Source: Dryas octopetala
Taxonomy: Eukaryota; Streptophyta; Magnoliopsida; Rosales; Rosaceae
Direction of reading: 5' to 3'
Assembly (NCBI GenBank): GCA_963921425.1
Contig: OY992832.1
Span: 5,270,001-5,334,000, forward strand
Length of the DNA stretch: 64,000 nucleotides
Below are positions 21,301 through 34,700 of this stretch, piece by piece (the first letter of the stretch is position 1; each line of letters opens with the position of its first letter). A program made the position numbers and the translations under genes. The notes under the pieces are model-generated. The model was not told the DNA's origin, searched no databases, and was given only the letters and a program-made list of their open reading frames with translations.

Positions 21301-24180
21301 TTCTTGTTTTTGTTACTGTTGTATGTTTGGGCATGTGCCCACCTTTGTTTGTTTTGCATACATTTATTGCAAAATATTGTTTACATTAAATCATTCATAC
21401 CTTCGTTTTAGACACACATTCAGGCAGTCTAAATCTATGTTTCTCATGCATGCCTAAATAAATGTTCAGAGATTGAGAGCTTTCATAACCAGGAATGTAA
21501 AATTATAATTTTAACTTAATATTTGGCTAAATGATTGAGGTTAGGAATCAGACCATGTAATACCAAGTACAAATTGGTTCCTTTTACATGAATTGTGTGT
21601 GCAGGCTAGACCTTTTAGGAGTTTAGCTCATTTCTAGAAGCCTACATATAAATTCCTTCTCATTTGCATGCAATAAGTATTGGCTTATGTACCCCTTCCT
21701 CCCTTCCAAATATTAAAAAAATAAAATAAAATCATTGATCCTTTTGTATGTATAGGGATCATTCGGAAAACAAGAACAGTGATGGAATGCCTGCATCGCT
21801 TCTGCAGGGAATGCATTGACAAGTCAATGCGCCTGGGGTATGTCTTTAAACTATTAACTTTTCTCCTTTTTTATTCAAATGGAACATTCAAGTTAAATTT
21901 CTTTGTACAGATTTTGTTTGGAGGATGGAACAAAGTATTAGAAAGTTTGAACTTACCTGATATCTGTATCCCATATATAGACTGGTAACTTGCTCTTGCT
22001 GCAGGAACAATGAATGTCCTGCATGTCGCACACATTGTGCTAGTCGTCGCTCTTTGAGAGATGACCCAAACTATGATGCCCTAATTGCAGCTATATATCC
22101 AGATATTGACAAGTATGAGGAAGAGGTACTATGATGCTGATCAAATACATCTCAGATTGAAATTTTGTTTTCTATATTTAAAATGTTAGAACTCATTGTT
22201 TAATATCTCCTGTAGGAATTAGCTTTTCATGAAGAGGAGAAGGCTCGCAATAAGCAGGTGACGTATTTTAAGCTTCTGTTACGCATGCAAGTATTTTACC
22301 CTTTTTAGGGTTAACTTTATATTTTTATTTCTGGTCAACCCCAAATAAAGCAAAATAACAAAATGAAAATTGTTCTAGTTTTTCTTGTAAAAACTAATGG
22401 CATTCTCTGATTTTCTAATTCCCAGGAACAGTAATTTTTTAAAACTTAAGTTAAGACTTGATTATATTTTTGCCTGTGGCTTTTAATAAGGTATTCTACT
22501 AGGATCACTGCTTTTCATCTTTCGGGTGTTAGGCTTTATTAAAACTGTACAGGCATTTCCTTCCTGTTACCAGTTTGTTGCTTCATGGCCTTGATCTTTT
22601 AAGTTTATTTGGACAGATCCAAGCTTCCATTGCCCAGACATTTCGACGACAATCTGAAGCGCTTGGTAGGAAACGAACAACAGCTAAAGCGACTGCAGCT
22701 GCATTTATGAGGAGATCACAGGGTAACTATCGAAATGCTCATTTGAGAGGGAGAAGAAACTATAGAAATGCTGCTGAACATCAAGGATCCGACGACAATG
22801 AGGATGTTAATGATAATGATGGAGGTAAAGATTCATCTTCTGCTGATGAGCGCACAGAACCAAGACCAAAAAGATGCAAAAGATGGGGAGGAGCTCGATA
22901 TTATCAGCCTTCATCAGCAGTTTCTAATGCAGATGGTGGTGAAGAAAATGATTACGAAGTGAACAGAGAAATTATGGGTGCATCTGCGGGACTTGTTGGC
23001 AGCTCAGAAAGGCTTGCCTGGGGGAAAGGTGGCATGAGGAGTCATACACGGTATGGAAGTATGAGTGCAAGCAATGGTAAGAATGCCAGAAACAGCCGCC
23101 TCTCTAAGTTGGTGGATTACCTTCGGAACTCAGAAGATAATGATGAACAGGTAAGTTAGTGTATAGGCTGCCGATCTTGTAGTGACTTTTCTGTGATAGG
23201 GGACTGTGAGTAACCTTATGAGATTTCAAATTGGCAAAGCCAGTTGACTGTCTGAAATCCTATACTGATGTGTTAACACATGCTGCAGTCCCATTTTTTC
23301 ACATAAGGTTCATGAGATCGTTCTTTCACGCAGACTATGTATATATGTGTATTTGGAATTTTTATCCAGCAATCTTCTTCTGAGATGGTTGGATCAATGA
23401 TTTCTCATAATTTCAGTTGGATATCCATCTCCTGCTTGTTTCTTTTGATGAACAAAGAATACCCAGTTTGCAGCGACCATATCTTTGCTGCAGGCCTACT
23501 CTGTCCGTTGGGCAACTATGCCAGGTAATTCTTCCCTCTAACTGCGTTTTTCATATTATAGCACTTCACTCTATATCCCCAAAACTTCACTATACTGAAA
23601 TTGCTTTTATTTGTATACAGTATGTTGCTCTCCGAACTGCACTGCAAGCTGATGAAGTTGAAATTTACTTGGTAAAAAAACTGCATGCCAAATTAAATCC
23701 TCCAGCCCCCACAAATGTTCCAATTACCAAGTCTGGGGTATTAGATTCAAGCAAAGATAACCTGCGACTTTTAAGAGAGCAAGAAACTTTGGCAGATCTT
23801 AAAACATACGATCTGACTCGTGGCCATCTGGTGAGCACTTTATCTAGAGTTCCCAATAGGCAGAGCTAGTGGGAACTTGTGTGGAGGAAGGCCTCTGGGT
23901 TTATAAAAGTTTAAGATTTGATGCTTTTCCTTTAAAGTCTTAAATCTTTGTGTATATTTTTTACTTTCGTCCATTTTTTCCAATCTATGGTATCCCCACT
24001 TTGAAGTAATCTTCTAGCTACAGAAAAAAAAGGGGTTCTCACACATCCACAACACACTCAGATGCTTGCATGTGCCAGATGGACACATTGAAACACACAA
24101 TGCGACTATATACACTCCTGGATTGATCTTTTGTATGTGTTATTCTGCAGCTTTTGGCATATCAGAAGAAGTGGGACTGA
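18353..24180 (+). CDS. RING1: RING1-type E3 ubiquitin ligase of Polycomb repressive complex 1
   Basis: Ten exons: 18353-18449, 18608-18650, 19990-20048, 21756-21837, 22005-22125, 22216-22257, 22617-23150, 23417-23524, 23621-23830, 24151-24180. All junctions are GT..AG; product 441 residues. A C3HC4 RING finger spans about 62-101 (C62, C65, C78, H80, C83, C86, C98, C101), split by three introns. It is followed by the RING1/BMI1-family segment [19 protein letters not shown]. The middle is acidic and basic low-complexity sequence with KRCKRWGG. The C-terminus (about 320-441, ending LLAYQKKWD) matches the RAWUL ubiquitin-like domain. In plants RING1A/B mono-ubiquitinate histone H2A and repress embryonic and stem-cell genes. 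The second-to-last residues before the stop come from a 30-bp terminal exon. Assignment to RING1a or RING1b is not made. Confidence 0.93.
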
Positions 24181-25859
24181 AGCAGGTGCTGATGAAAAAA
24201 TTTCTGCTAGCATCGCGCAAAGAACTAGTGGTTTCACTAGAAATATTTGGTGACAACTTCAATGGAGAGTGTCAGGTAGGTGGCATATTAGAGCTTCTGT
24301 AGCTCTAACATATGTTGTTGAATAGAGACAAGGTCTGTTTTAGGAGTTGGCGAAGTACACATATAGTTACCAATTAGACAGCAGATAAACATTGTCATGT
24401 TGGAAGCTTGTGACAACTGTTAAAATGTATTTATAGGTTGTTAACTTATGAGTTTTGTTCATTCTAGAAAATAATCTCTTTAATGAGGCAGTAAACTGAG
24501 TAGGCTGCGTTGTTCCTGAGCTGGTTAAGCTTAAATGAGATGACTAGATCAATACTCTCTTATGCCTGTCACATGTGATTGGTTTTGACTTTCCTGGCAA
24601 ACGCCATCCTCTGTTCTCCCCACCCCTTCTTCCCCATGATGGCAAGCATTGAGGAGCTACTTTCCTGGTACATAATTACGCTCCCTCTCTGAAGAAAGTT
24701 TGTGTGGAAGATTGATTACTCAAAGGCTTGTTGGAGTCTTCGAAGGGACAATGTGGGGGTTCAACAGTATGGATAATAGTATGAATAATGTTAAAAGGAC
24801 CACATTTTCAGATGACATAGATAATGTGGTCTTTAATGAATAGAATCATAATGTATTGTAGTCCATTAGTGAGACACATTGTTGTAGAATCATAACGTGG
24901 TTGCTGATGTTGAGCCATCCTGCCATAGTGCCATACTGTTTTCAACGTAGGCTTGTACAATTTTATTAAACCAAATCTCTTAATTACTGTTTGGTGGACT
25001 CTCATCTCAATTCTCAAACATGGCCTATATGGATCATGTTGCATTAAGAATGGAATTATGAATCGTTGAGAAACTGCTTTATACAGTAAGTTTTGGAGTC
25101 GCCTAATTTTGTTGTCCACCTACTTTTTCCTTTCACAAAATTCAAATGGGTACATCTCCTTTCCATGATGCCATTTGATCGTGGACTATACTTGGCTATA
25201 GCTGATTATTTAGGTGACAAATATAATAGTCTGACCCAAGACACCATTATTGAATATTGATTATGAATTTAGGATCTAGATGCCTAATATTTATTATTGT
25301 ATCTTTCAGAGTTGACACGTAGTCTCTCAGTTTCATCCTTTCTTCTTATCCATTCACATGTGGGTCCTACCATGGATCCCCTCTTGGATTCTTATTTCTC
25401 TCCATTAATGTACCAATACAAACAAACTCTCATCTTTATCTTAAAGTAATAATAATTGCATAGATAAGGTTAAAACCACATAATTTAATTTAATTTAATC
25501 AGACAATTAATTAATGGGAAAAATGTACAAATGGCATTTATTTATTTAATAATAAAATATGAAAGCAGCTCATCACCACCATCGACGGTAGATCTGAATT
25601 ACAAAAGACTCGTCAGCCGAGCGGCCCGTGCCAGTTTTCAACTTGAACAACCTTTAGCAACAACAACAACACGTACACATAACATAATGCTAGCTTAGAC
25701 AGTGAGCTCAGAAAAGCCAAAGCCTTCTTAGTTAAAAACTTAAAGCAAACAAAAGGACACCTAATCACAATAAGGATCGAAACCAACAAGGGGTACGTGG
25801 CAAACACTGAACGAAAAGGACACTATTTACATGCAACCCCTGGTAGCTAGGTGGCCACC
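24181..25859. other. convergent intergenic region between RING1 and the DRM1 gene
   Basis: Includes the RING1 3' UTR and, near 25560-25859, the DRM1 3' UTR. A 103-codon minus-strand open frame at 24808-25119 shows no recognisable motif and I do not call it a gene. No repeat with clear borders was seen. Confidence 0.45.
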
Positions 25860-26451
25860 TTAGCGGTGGTGCTTGCTCCTGGTCTCACCACTGTAGAGCC
25901 TGTGATGATCATGAAATAAGCAAGGGTCAAGATCAGATCAAAAAGTCCTAGTCTCTCCTAGATCTAGGGCTTGGATCTAATGTTGAAATAATTAAAGTTG
26001 CATGGAATATAATTTTTGTACGTACCAGTCATAGACAGTGGGAGAGTTGGGCTGTGGTGAGTCAAAAACCTGGTTTCCGATGTGTTTGGATGCGAGGTTG
26101 CTACCAGGGTTGAACACACTCCTCCAAACGTTGTCCTTACGCGCAGAATATGGTGTCGTTGGGGTGGCTGGTGTCGCTGGTGTCGTTGGGGTCAAAGGCA
26201 TCGCCACCTTGCTTGTCTCTCCCTCCACATCTACACGTACCACACCATATGATCAATCATAATTCAAAACCCAAAAAACAAATCCATAATGAAAACCATT
26301 AAAGAATATGAAATTACTAAATGAATTCATATAGCTAGTTCAAACCATTGATCTTCAAAGGCTTGGGGTTGATCCTCCTGAGCTTGCCAAGCCCACGTTC
26401 AGGTTGAGGTCCAGCTACAATATCATCCCAAAGCTTTTCAAGCAGAACCAT
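25860..26451 (-). CDS. DRM1: dormancy-associated / auxin-repressed protein (DRM1/ARP family)
   Basis: Three minus-strand exons: 26346-26451, 26026-26230, 25860-25899, giving 116 residues. The family landmarks are present in order: N-terminal [25 protein letters not shown], a Thr/Pro repeat ([14 protein letters not shown]), [15 protein letters not shown], and the C-terminal [19 protein letters not shown] split by the last intron. DRM1/ARP proteins are small, largely disordered, and induced in dormant buds and by sugar starvation or stress, and lowered by auxin; their molecular role is unknown. The ATG at 26451 was chosen because the family start MVLLEKLWD is there and a TATA-like TATATATAG lies at 26534-26542. 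An upstream in-frame ATG at 26526 lies almost on the TATA box. Symbol by family. Confidence 0.93.
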
Positions 26452-28356
26452 CTTTGTGATCACTCTCTTCTTTCTTTCCTTAATTTCTTTCTGTCTAATG
26501 GGTCTGCCTCTATCCAGATCATTCAATTGGTTGTATATATAGTACAGCTTGCTGCTAAAATATCTCAGTAATTAATAATTGCTAATTTTCCTGATGGGTG
26601 TTTTGTCTTTTTCTACTTCAAAGTGCCGTTGATTTTTAATCAGGAATATTACAGTAGACACTAGACAGTTTGTAGGGTGACGATTATCATGTGTGACTCT
26701 GGCCATAGCAAAATCAAGAGTGGAAAAGGATGATTACCTGATAAGAATGAAGACTTGGTAAACTTGGGCCCCGCTAAATAATATCCATCATCAAAGATCT
26801 GACGAGAGTGCTTCACAAGTCTAGCCATAGTATACGGATATTTGTCCTATTCCTCAGAACAATGTGGACCCCACAGTGATGGGAGACATGAGTTTTCAGG
26901 GCGACACGTGGGCCCCCATAATGTGGTTGTTGCTCTTGATTTTCTGGGAAAAGTGGTTTATGCTGCTTTTGACTTAGGAGTTAGGACCATAAGCATATGA
27001 TGGTAAATACCTTTTGGATACTCAGTACAGCCCACTTTTCATGTTGGGCTGCTTTACATATAATTGGGTTACAAATGCATAAGCAGAGACCCGGTCCAGA
27101 CTTCCAGTCACGGTGTTGTAAAATGACTTATTTATTTTTTAATCAATTACCACATTTGAGATATTTATACCTTATCAAAGCTGGTTGGGCCACAGATCTC
27201 GTTAATGGAGCACATATTGGACCCATGCTGCTCGTTCAACTGATGGGCCGAGGCCTGGTCCAATAAGGTAGTGCAAAAAACTGATTTTTTCTTCAGAAGA
27301 TTCATTCTCTCTTATGAAAAATAATAGGAACTCAAGAAAGACTGAAAGAGTAATAATTATTTACAGGGTGATGCAATAATATTATTGGACTACAATAACC
27401 TGTAAGGATGAGAGGGTCCTGACCAGTTAGAACCCATGTATTAATCCGGGATCCAGACTGGTTGATGTCAACTCTTTCATTTCTATAAAACATTAAAACC
27501 CTTACTTTGGGATATCCACCTCCACCCGTACAAGATTATCAGTACATTTTCAACAGGATCAACATAACAAGGACATCATGGTAAGTAAACAGATACCACT
27601 CCACCAATAAAATCATTCCATCTGTTCTTAATTAGTTGATTTAACATGCCATCCTCGTTAGGATCAGCTACTTAAGCAAAGTTTTGTACCTTATCATTAA
27701 ATAACATGTTGAGATCAAAAGCGTTAGACAAAATTTCCATGGAATCAATCTATAATCTATCAAAACCTTGTGAACAGATAAAAGATTCAGTAATCGGCAG
27801 TCGGCAACACCCCAACCATATGGGTATATTCCCCCAACCCAATACTATTTTTCCACTTTTTAACAGCAGGCAATTCTTTGGTAACATCCACACCCATACC
27901 AAAAACCATCCACAAGGCTACAAGTTGCCTGCAAAAGACGAGGACATGGCAATTTGGATTTTAGAGACTATTTTACTCTATCCTTCAAAATTTATATAAT
28001 CTTAATTTCCAAGATAGGTGCCATAGTTGCATACTTGCATATCTTGGAGCATTTAAAAATTTTCCACAAAGAATCAAACAGTTACAAATTTTACACATTT
28101 AAGGAATCACTAAAAATTACATTGATTTTTTGTTTTTTAATATCTGGACATATTCTCCATTATTTCATCATTCCATCTTGTTATTTCCAAACTGCCTATA
28201 CCATCCAAAATAATGGAATGAGAACAGTAATCATAGCTTAAAACGCGGCAAAATAAGAGAAACGAAGGAAAACAAACAAGACAAAACAAAACATCCACAC
28301 TTACCCTCAATCCGGGACTATATATAGACTATGGAAGCTTGTAATCAGAGTGCATC
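26452..28356. other. divergent intergenic region between DRM1 and the unknown gene
   Basis: The left part is DRM1 promoter. Near the right end a TATA-like ACTATATATAG (28317-28327) precedes the next gene. In between I see AT-rich DNA and no supported gene or transposon. Confidence 0.45.
26902..26912. promoter_or_regulatory. G-box/ABRE-like motif upstream of DRM1
   Basis: The sequence GACACGTGGGC contains the ACGTG core with flanks typical of ABA-responsive elements. It lies about 370 bp upstream of the DRM1 TATA-like box. DRM1/ARP genes are known to respond to dormancy and stress, so a role is plausible but inferred. Confidence 0.4.
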
Positions 28357-28920
28357 ATGAAATCAATGGCAGCCCGCCTGCAAAACAAGATTTCAGTGGA
28401 TGTTGCTGCTGATAGCAGTTCACTTGATTCCTTTTCGTTTGCTGGGCTCCTATGCGTTCAGGATCAGCAAGCGAAGTCCCTTCCTACTAACAGAGCCAAT
28501 CAAATGCACAAACAAGGCACAGAGTTTGAATTTAGCAGCACCATATCAGAGTCCATTGAGACTGATCCAATCAAGCACTGCCCAGCTGACTTGTTGATCT
28601 CGAATGGTCAGATTGTACCACAAGCAATCGTACTTCAATCAACACAGCACCAGGTGACCAATCAGCCCTGCATCAAAGGTTCAGTACAAGCAACCCATAC
28701 CTATAGCAAGAGATCAACTGACAACGCCAGTGGCACACAAGTGCCTGCTACACCAAATCCAGAATTTAGAAACCAACAGAAGAAGGAAAACTCTGTGCCA
28801 AGATCATGGTTTGGCAAGAAAATATTCAAATCATTTTTCTTCCCTTGCAAGGAATGCCAAGTTGCTAGGCCAACCCAGAGAGCACATAGAATGCCAGAAG
28901 GAAATGGGAAGTTAAATTGA
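28357..28920 (+). CDS. plant protein of unknown function, intronless (187 aa)
   Basis: A single uninterrupted frame of 187 codons and a stop, with a TATA-like box about 30-40 bp upstream, so the 5' leader would be very short if that box is used. An alternative start is the ATG three codons in. The layout is LDSFSFAGLLC near residues 23-33, an acidic/hydrophobic TEFEFSS (about 54-60), then PADLLISNGQIVPQ (about 76-89), and a basic, aromatic segment RSWFGKKIFKSFFFPCKEC near 149-167. The FEF and PAD..SNGQ..P motifs recall a group of small plant proteins related to the membrane-associated kinase regulators. I cannot assign a function. The long open frame and patterned motifs argue that it is real. 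Confidence 0.72.
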   Translation: MKSMAARLQNKISVDVAADSSSLDSFSFAGLLCVQDQQAKSLPTNRANQMHKQGTEFEFSSTISESIETDPIKHCPADLLISNGQIVPQAIVLQSTQHQVTNQPCIKGSVQATHTYSKRSTDNASGTQVPATPNPEFRNQQKKENSVPRSWFGKKIFKSFFFPCKECQVARPTQRAHRMPEGNGKLN

Positions 28921-31705
28921 CACGAGGCTCCCTTTTCTTTTCAATTCTTTCTATTTCAGCCAAGTCAAAAGTCCATTGCAATTAGTTGAGATGAATAGTT
29001 TAGATTTGGAAGTGAGGCTTCAATATAACCTGAGTCATTTCATTTAGCAACATTAAATAATATTCCAGACATGGATGGATTTCTTTTCTCAAGCACTGAT
29101 AACAAAACGAATAAATGGTAGATCACCCAGTTGTCACACAACTGCATCTTGATTCTCAACAGTTCAGGTCACTTAAGCCACAAATATAAACCTGTATGCA
29201 GCAGCCAGTGCCATATACCAATAATATAATCTCACGTATGCTTCATCATATGAATTAATAGCAAATGTCCTAAGTTTATCAGATATCCTACAGGAGTGGT
29301 GGCTTCTCCATATAGACCTCTAATGTCCTGAAGTCATTCACCATGTAGAGCTGCCCGGATCCAGAACTGACACTACAGAGCATTTATCAAGCCATTATTT
29401 TTCCCCTCTTTCTTTTCACTTAATCCTAACTCTCAAATCATACAAGAATTAATCTATTTGTTGAAACTTGTTAGGCCTTTAATGTTATCAAACTACTTTT
29501 GTTTGGGTTTAGAAACCAGTCAAATCTAACTTTAGAGACAGGAATACGGAAAAACATTACCACATTATTGATTTTATACTTTTCCTACATTGACCATAGT
29601 TGCAATTGTCATACCTCAACAACAATCGCATATGTAATCACAGAATTCGGAATATTTCTTTGATAACTAAAAAGACGTATAAAAGGTAGACCAAAAACTG
29701 ATAAAATAGTAGTTTGTGGGAACTGTAAGCCAAGTTCATATGATGTAGCTCTGCAATATTACTGGGTGTGCAACCCAAAATAAATTGCAATATGCTCTGC
29801 CGACATCAATCACAGAGAAGGCTGGCAAAAAGTGAATTCTAAATATGCTAATCTAGTCAAAATGAAATAAAAGTAACTGTATGAAATGCAGATAGCTCCT
29901 TTCTGTCACCTACTAGAAATGATCCTGAAGCAAATAATTACTGGTAATGAACCAAAATTGAAAAATTTGTACATGATTTGAGCAAGGAGGTGTTGAAATA
30001 TAGACAACACAAAGTTGTGGAGATGATTTTGATTGATGATTTATTTTTTTGGACATGAATTGGTAGAACTACAGATTCCGTGGCCATAAACTGACTTTTA
30101 GGAGAAATGAACTCAGATTTTCTTTGGAAATATTAATTAGAGAATAAACTATGGGACTCCATGGCAATAAACTAATTTTGCAGGATAAAGATACAGTAAC
30201 TTCTTATAATATTATCATGTACAGTTTGGTAATTTTTTAATTAAAGGAAGCCTTTTTCTTCTTTGGCTAGGAAACTTAAGGGATACTACCTTAGCTCAAA
30301 GGGCCGGGCCCTTAAAGGTAAGTGAATTTTACTACCGGGCTACCTCATAGGAACTTTAGATACAGTTATTCTAACTTGTATATTTTATCAGTTTCTATTG
30401 TGCTTTTCACATTAGCAACTAGTTTCATGTACATAAGTTTATTTTGCAGGAGCTCCCATTTCTTATAGAGGTTCTATTTTGAGATACCGGAAAAAGAGAA
30501 GGAAAGTGAATGACTCAGTATACAAAAATCTAAGTACTAAGTACTAGAGTTTTCATATTTATGACACAGGCAATCCTTTTGTACATAGGAATTTCCTTTT
30601 TTTCTTTTTTCTCCTTTACATCTTTGACTCTACAATCTATGCTGCAAAGCACAAACCCAAGGAATTTTTTGAAAAGTAAAACTCATGAAAGTAATTCTCC
30701 ACATCATAGCTAATTCAGTTTTGACTTGAATTACTGAAAAAGACACCAACTTATAAGCTACAAACCTGTAAAACTTAAAACAATGCAACCCAAAGCCAAT
30801 CCTGTGTTGTCAAACAATCGATGAAATTACCAAAACATTTTACATCAAACATGAGAGTAAAATTAACAGATCATGAATAAACAGCATGTCATAGAAAACT
30901 GAGAATGTACCTCAATCCACAAATATCTCCACATAATGAAACAATCATCCATAAAAGAATCTGAAAACCACAATTATAGATCATGATGACCAGAAAAGAT
31001 GATGGAGGAAAAGTAAAACTTCAAATTACAGTCAGCAATACTATAACCGTACAGATGAGAGTCAGAACTCTACACTAACAGAACCATACAGTTTTGTATG
31101 TGCAAAGTATACCCTACATACCAAAAAAGTGATCAATTACGTATCCATCCTGACTCAGGAAAGACTGATGTAAGAACAGTAATTTCAATTTCAATGGTCT
31201 CAGCATAAATTAGCAAAAGACCCATATGCGTATCATTTGTACCCAAATCAAAAGGTTCCCTTTTACCTTGTCACTCCACAGCACCTAAGAATTGAAGCAG
31301 TGAAAGAACTTAAGACTGACCTTAGATTAGACTAAAACACTGCATTTGGACACTTCATAAAACTTTCCAAGACCATCAAGTGGGTTATCGGAACTTTAGA
31401 AGCAACTAAAGCAAAAATTCAAGTCTCTAGGCAATCTTCTTTTATAATGAATTATAATTCCCTTTTATACCACACAACTAATATGGATCAAAACTATCCA
31501 TGACTACCGTTTACCTCAAAATAGATGAAATGAGAGGTAACAGAAATAATTTATAAAGAAATACATCCTACAAGAAAATAAAAACTTTCCACAAAACTCA
31601 GTTCTGATTAAGTAAAAAGGGGGATCTAAAACAAACTGTCCACGACCTCCAATTAGTAAAAATTATAGGAAACTGTGCAAAAGAAAAAGCACTTGGCCTA
31701 ACATC
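28921..31705. other. convergent intergenic region between the unknown gene and FES1
   Basis: AT-rich, 2.8 kb. One short segment (29288-29372, minus) looks like a terminal exon and is listed separately. A GC-rich palindrome AAGGGCCGGGCCCTT lies at 30299-30313. No complete gene, transposon border or RNA gene was recognised. Confidence 0.45.
29288..29372 (-). other. orphan terminal-exon-like segment
   Basis: On the minus strand a polypyrimidine-poor CTGTAG acceptor-like site (AG at 29373-29374) is followed by 27 codons reading SSGSGQLYMVNDFRTLEVYM and KPPLL after a Glu, then a TAG stop. The composition looks protein-like and its base composition stands out from the AT-rich surroundings. I found no matching upstream exons within 29.4-31.7 kb. 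It may be a gene relic, an unannotated last exon, or chance. Confidence 0.25.
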
Positions 31706-34700
31706 TCAAGATTTGCCATATTTATCCACATATCCCTGCAAAGGAAAGAAGTAACAGTCAGATTCCACGAACAAATTTACATTCAAAACCAAAGATCTGC
31801 TTCCTCAGCTTATCACTAAGATAAAAAAAATGCTAACCTCAACAAGCTTTGAGATTTTTGGACGCGAGAAAGACAAGTATTGCATAACTGTTTCTACGGT
31901 AGCTGGGATCTGATGGGGCTGTATGGAACTGAGAACCTTGTCTACTGCTTTCTTAACTATCTTGTTGTGTGCATCCTTGCTGAGACGACCTTCACGCCAT
32001 TTTGGTTTTAACAACTCTTTTACTAAATCTACAAGAGCAGCACGGAAATGCCTCATAGCTTTTGATTCTTCATTTACATCCCCGTCCGTAAAATGTTCAA
32101 CATCCACTTCATTGTCTTCTCCTAATCTATCTACTTTTATGTCCTTTTTGTGTCTAGAACCATCACTTTGATGTCTAGAATCACCATAGGTACTGACTTT
32201 GTTTGGTTTTGTACTACCTTTGGGATGAGAGAGGCCCAAAGGATTCTCTTCTCTAGTCATGGTTCCATTTTGGCAGACAACGGAAGTCCCCACTGTCTCT
32301 GCTTCAGTTACAGGTGAATTATGTTCACGTGTATAGCAGCTGTTATCTAATACTTTCTCATGAAATGCATTATGTGAAGACATAGACTTTGTATCACCAT
32401 CACATGCTGGGCGTAGGGTCCCACTAACAGATTCACCATGTATTTGCTGATGCAATCTATTCGCAGCGGTTGCCCCTTCAGAATAGAAAGAAGCTTCAAG
32501 GGAGATGTTTGCTAACTTGGGCAACTCAATGCTATCACGAAGAGGGTCATACTGGCTCCCTGAAGATGACAGAAATGCAGGAGGAAGAATAAAAGATGGC
32601 CGGAAGGGTACAGATGGCTCCCAATCATTAGAAGAAATTTTTGTTTTAAGTTCACCAGAGCATAGTGAGATGCTGGTCAAAGGCAAATTCTTCAATTCAG
32701 AAATAGAGAAGGGAGAAGAGCCACGATAATCCCTATTGCTGTGTAAAAGCTTTTGAGTACCAAGGGGATTTGCATCTAAATAGGAATAACTAGAAGGCAA
32801 TGAAAATCCGGTCCAAGATGAAATACGGCTAGTTGGAAACAAGCCAGTAGTTAAAAGAGAAGTGCTTGAGCTTGAATTCAAAGAATGGCTCACAAGGCCT
32901 GAAGTATGATCACTGTGCACACGCTGGCTCCAAATCCCAGCTAGTTCCTCCATACTGCCCGAATGAGGTGAGGTATTCACTCTAGAGTACTTGCCTGATG
33001 ACACAGTAGAACCATTTATAAAAAATCCATACTCAGAATGCAAACCATTCTTGAATATAGAAGTACCTTTATTAATCGGTGAATTGTTATAATCATCAGC
33101 AGGCCAATTTTGTGTCTGACCATCCCTTCCAACATCCTTATGCGAGGAGAGAAAGCTCAGATAATCTTTGGATGAATGCAATTTCTGCTCATCAGTGGAA
33201 TCGCCGACATTTGATTCCTCTCTTTGATCTGATGGAAACTTCCGTTTTTCATGAAAATGGTGTCGTCCTTGGATTCCTATATTTTCTGTAAATTGGATCT
33301 TTTCAGAAGAGAGGTGCGAAGAAAATGCAAAACTACTTCCACTTGAAGAAGCCATTGGGTCAGGAATACCAGGCAATCTTGATCTCTCAGTAATGTCTCT
33401 TAAACCTGTAAAGAAGAAGGTTCTTAATAGACACATCATAGGAGAGTACTTTTTGACATTCATACCCAAGAAGATACATTATACCTTCATCGAGCCGGAC
33501 TTCTCTATTACAATTTGCAGCAGCAACGTCTCCCTCAGGTTGTGGATGACTATTATTCTGATTATCTTTTATATGGATAAACCTACATGAACTACCTCTA
33601 ATGCACCAACCTTTCGCAAAAAAGTCACAGATAATTGCTGGGCGTTTGTTTCGATCACTAGTCTCAGCTACAGGAGATGTAATTCTTGTCCCTATCTCAG
33701 AGGCAGATGATCTGAAAAACCTAACGTTAGTAGGAATTGGTACAAGTAAATAACTAGCCACCACAAAAAGAGATAGCAGGCACTTTAAGCCAACACTTTG
33801 GCTCTATGACAAGGAAATTTCAAAAATAAATTGGCTTTGGCTCTATGATAAGAAAATTTTAAAAGTATATAGGCGCAGTATATCACCTCACCTTGATTCC
33901 ATTTGCTTTTTATCATTCCTAGGTTGTATGTCCACTTGTTTAATTTCACCCTCTGACTTCATAACACTGTTAACCTCCTTACTGAAACGATCCCTCATCG
34001 GGATGGCATCGGCCGTCTCTTCCCCAGCGACAAGAGATGAATTGGTGACTTTATCATCCATAATCTCACTATTACACAAATGAGCCGTGGCATCAGTATG
34101 TGATTCAATGTGGTGCATAGAGGTTTTCTTTCCTGAAAGGATCTCAGCATCCCTTTTACCAACCACTAATTCTTGGTTTCTCCTATCTACAAAAGCAGCC
34201 AAAAATTTCTCAGAGTTCAAACATAATTCCTCTCTTGTTATTATTGTAAATGCTCATTTGAAGGACCAGATAAATTAAAATTACCACTACTTTCTTCTAT
34301 AGAAAGCGCATTATATGGTGCCAATTGCTCATCAAGTCCCTCAGACTTAATATCTTGTCTAACATCTACACAAAAGAAAAGGTAAATCAAGAACTACGGC
34401 AAAAACAACCATCTTTTTGTAGGAAAAGGTTGGTGAGAGAAATAGAATGCTGATACTTCAATAACAACCATGTAAGTCAAGTTAGCCTTGAGCTAAATTT
34501 TGGCAATGACTTCAATAAAATTGGACCATATTTACCATTCTAGCTATGTAGAATACTCTACCAATGGCGAAGCCGAAAGCATCAAACTGAAATGTGAAAT
34601 ACGAAACCTTACATTACCAATTTTCCACGGATATTGATGCCTCATTCCAAACTCCTCAAAATGGAGGCCACACAATGTTCCAAGTTCATAACAATTCTTC

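Noticed and set aside
24808-25119. 103-codon open frame on the minus strand
   Set aside because: No ordered motifs, no family resemblance and AT-rich codons; it lies in the RING1/DRM1 convergent intergenic region.
26452-26526. Upstream in-frame ATG extension of the DRM1 gene
   Set aside because: It starts next to the TATA-like box, and the family begins at MVLLEKLWD.
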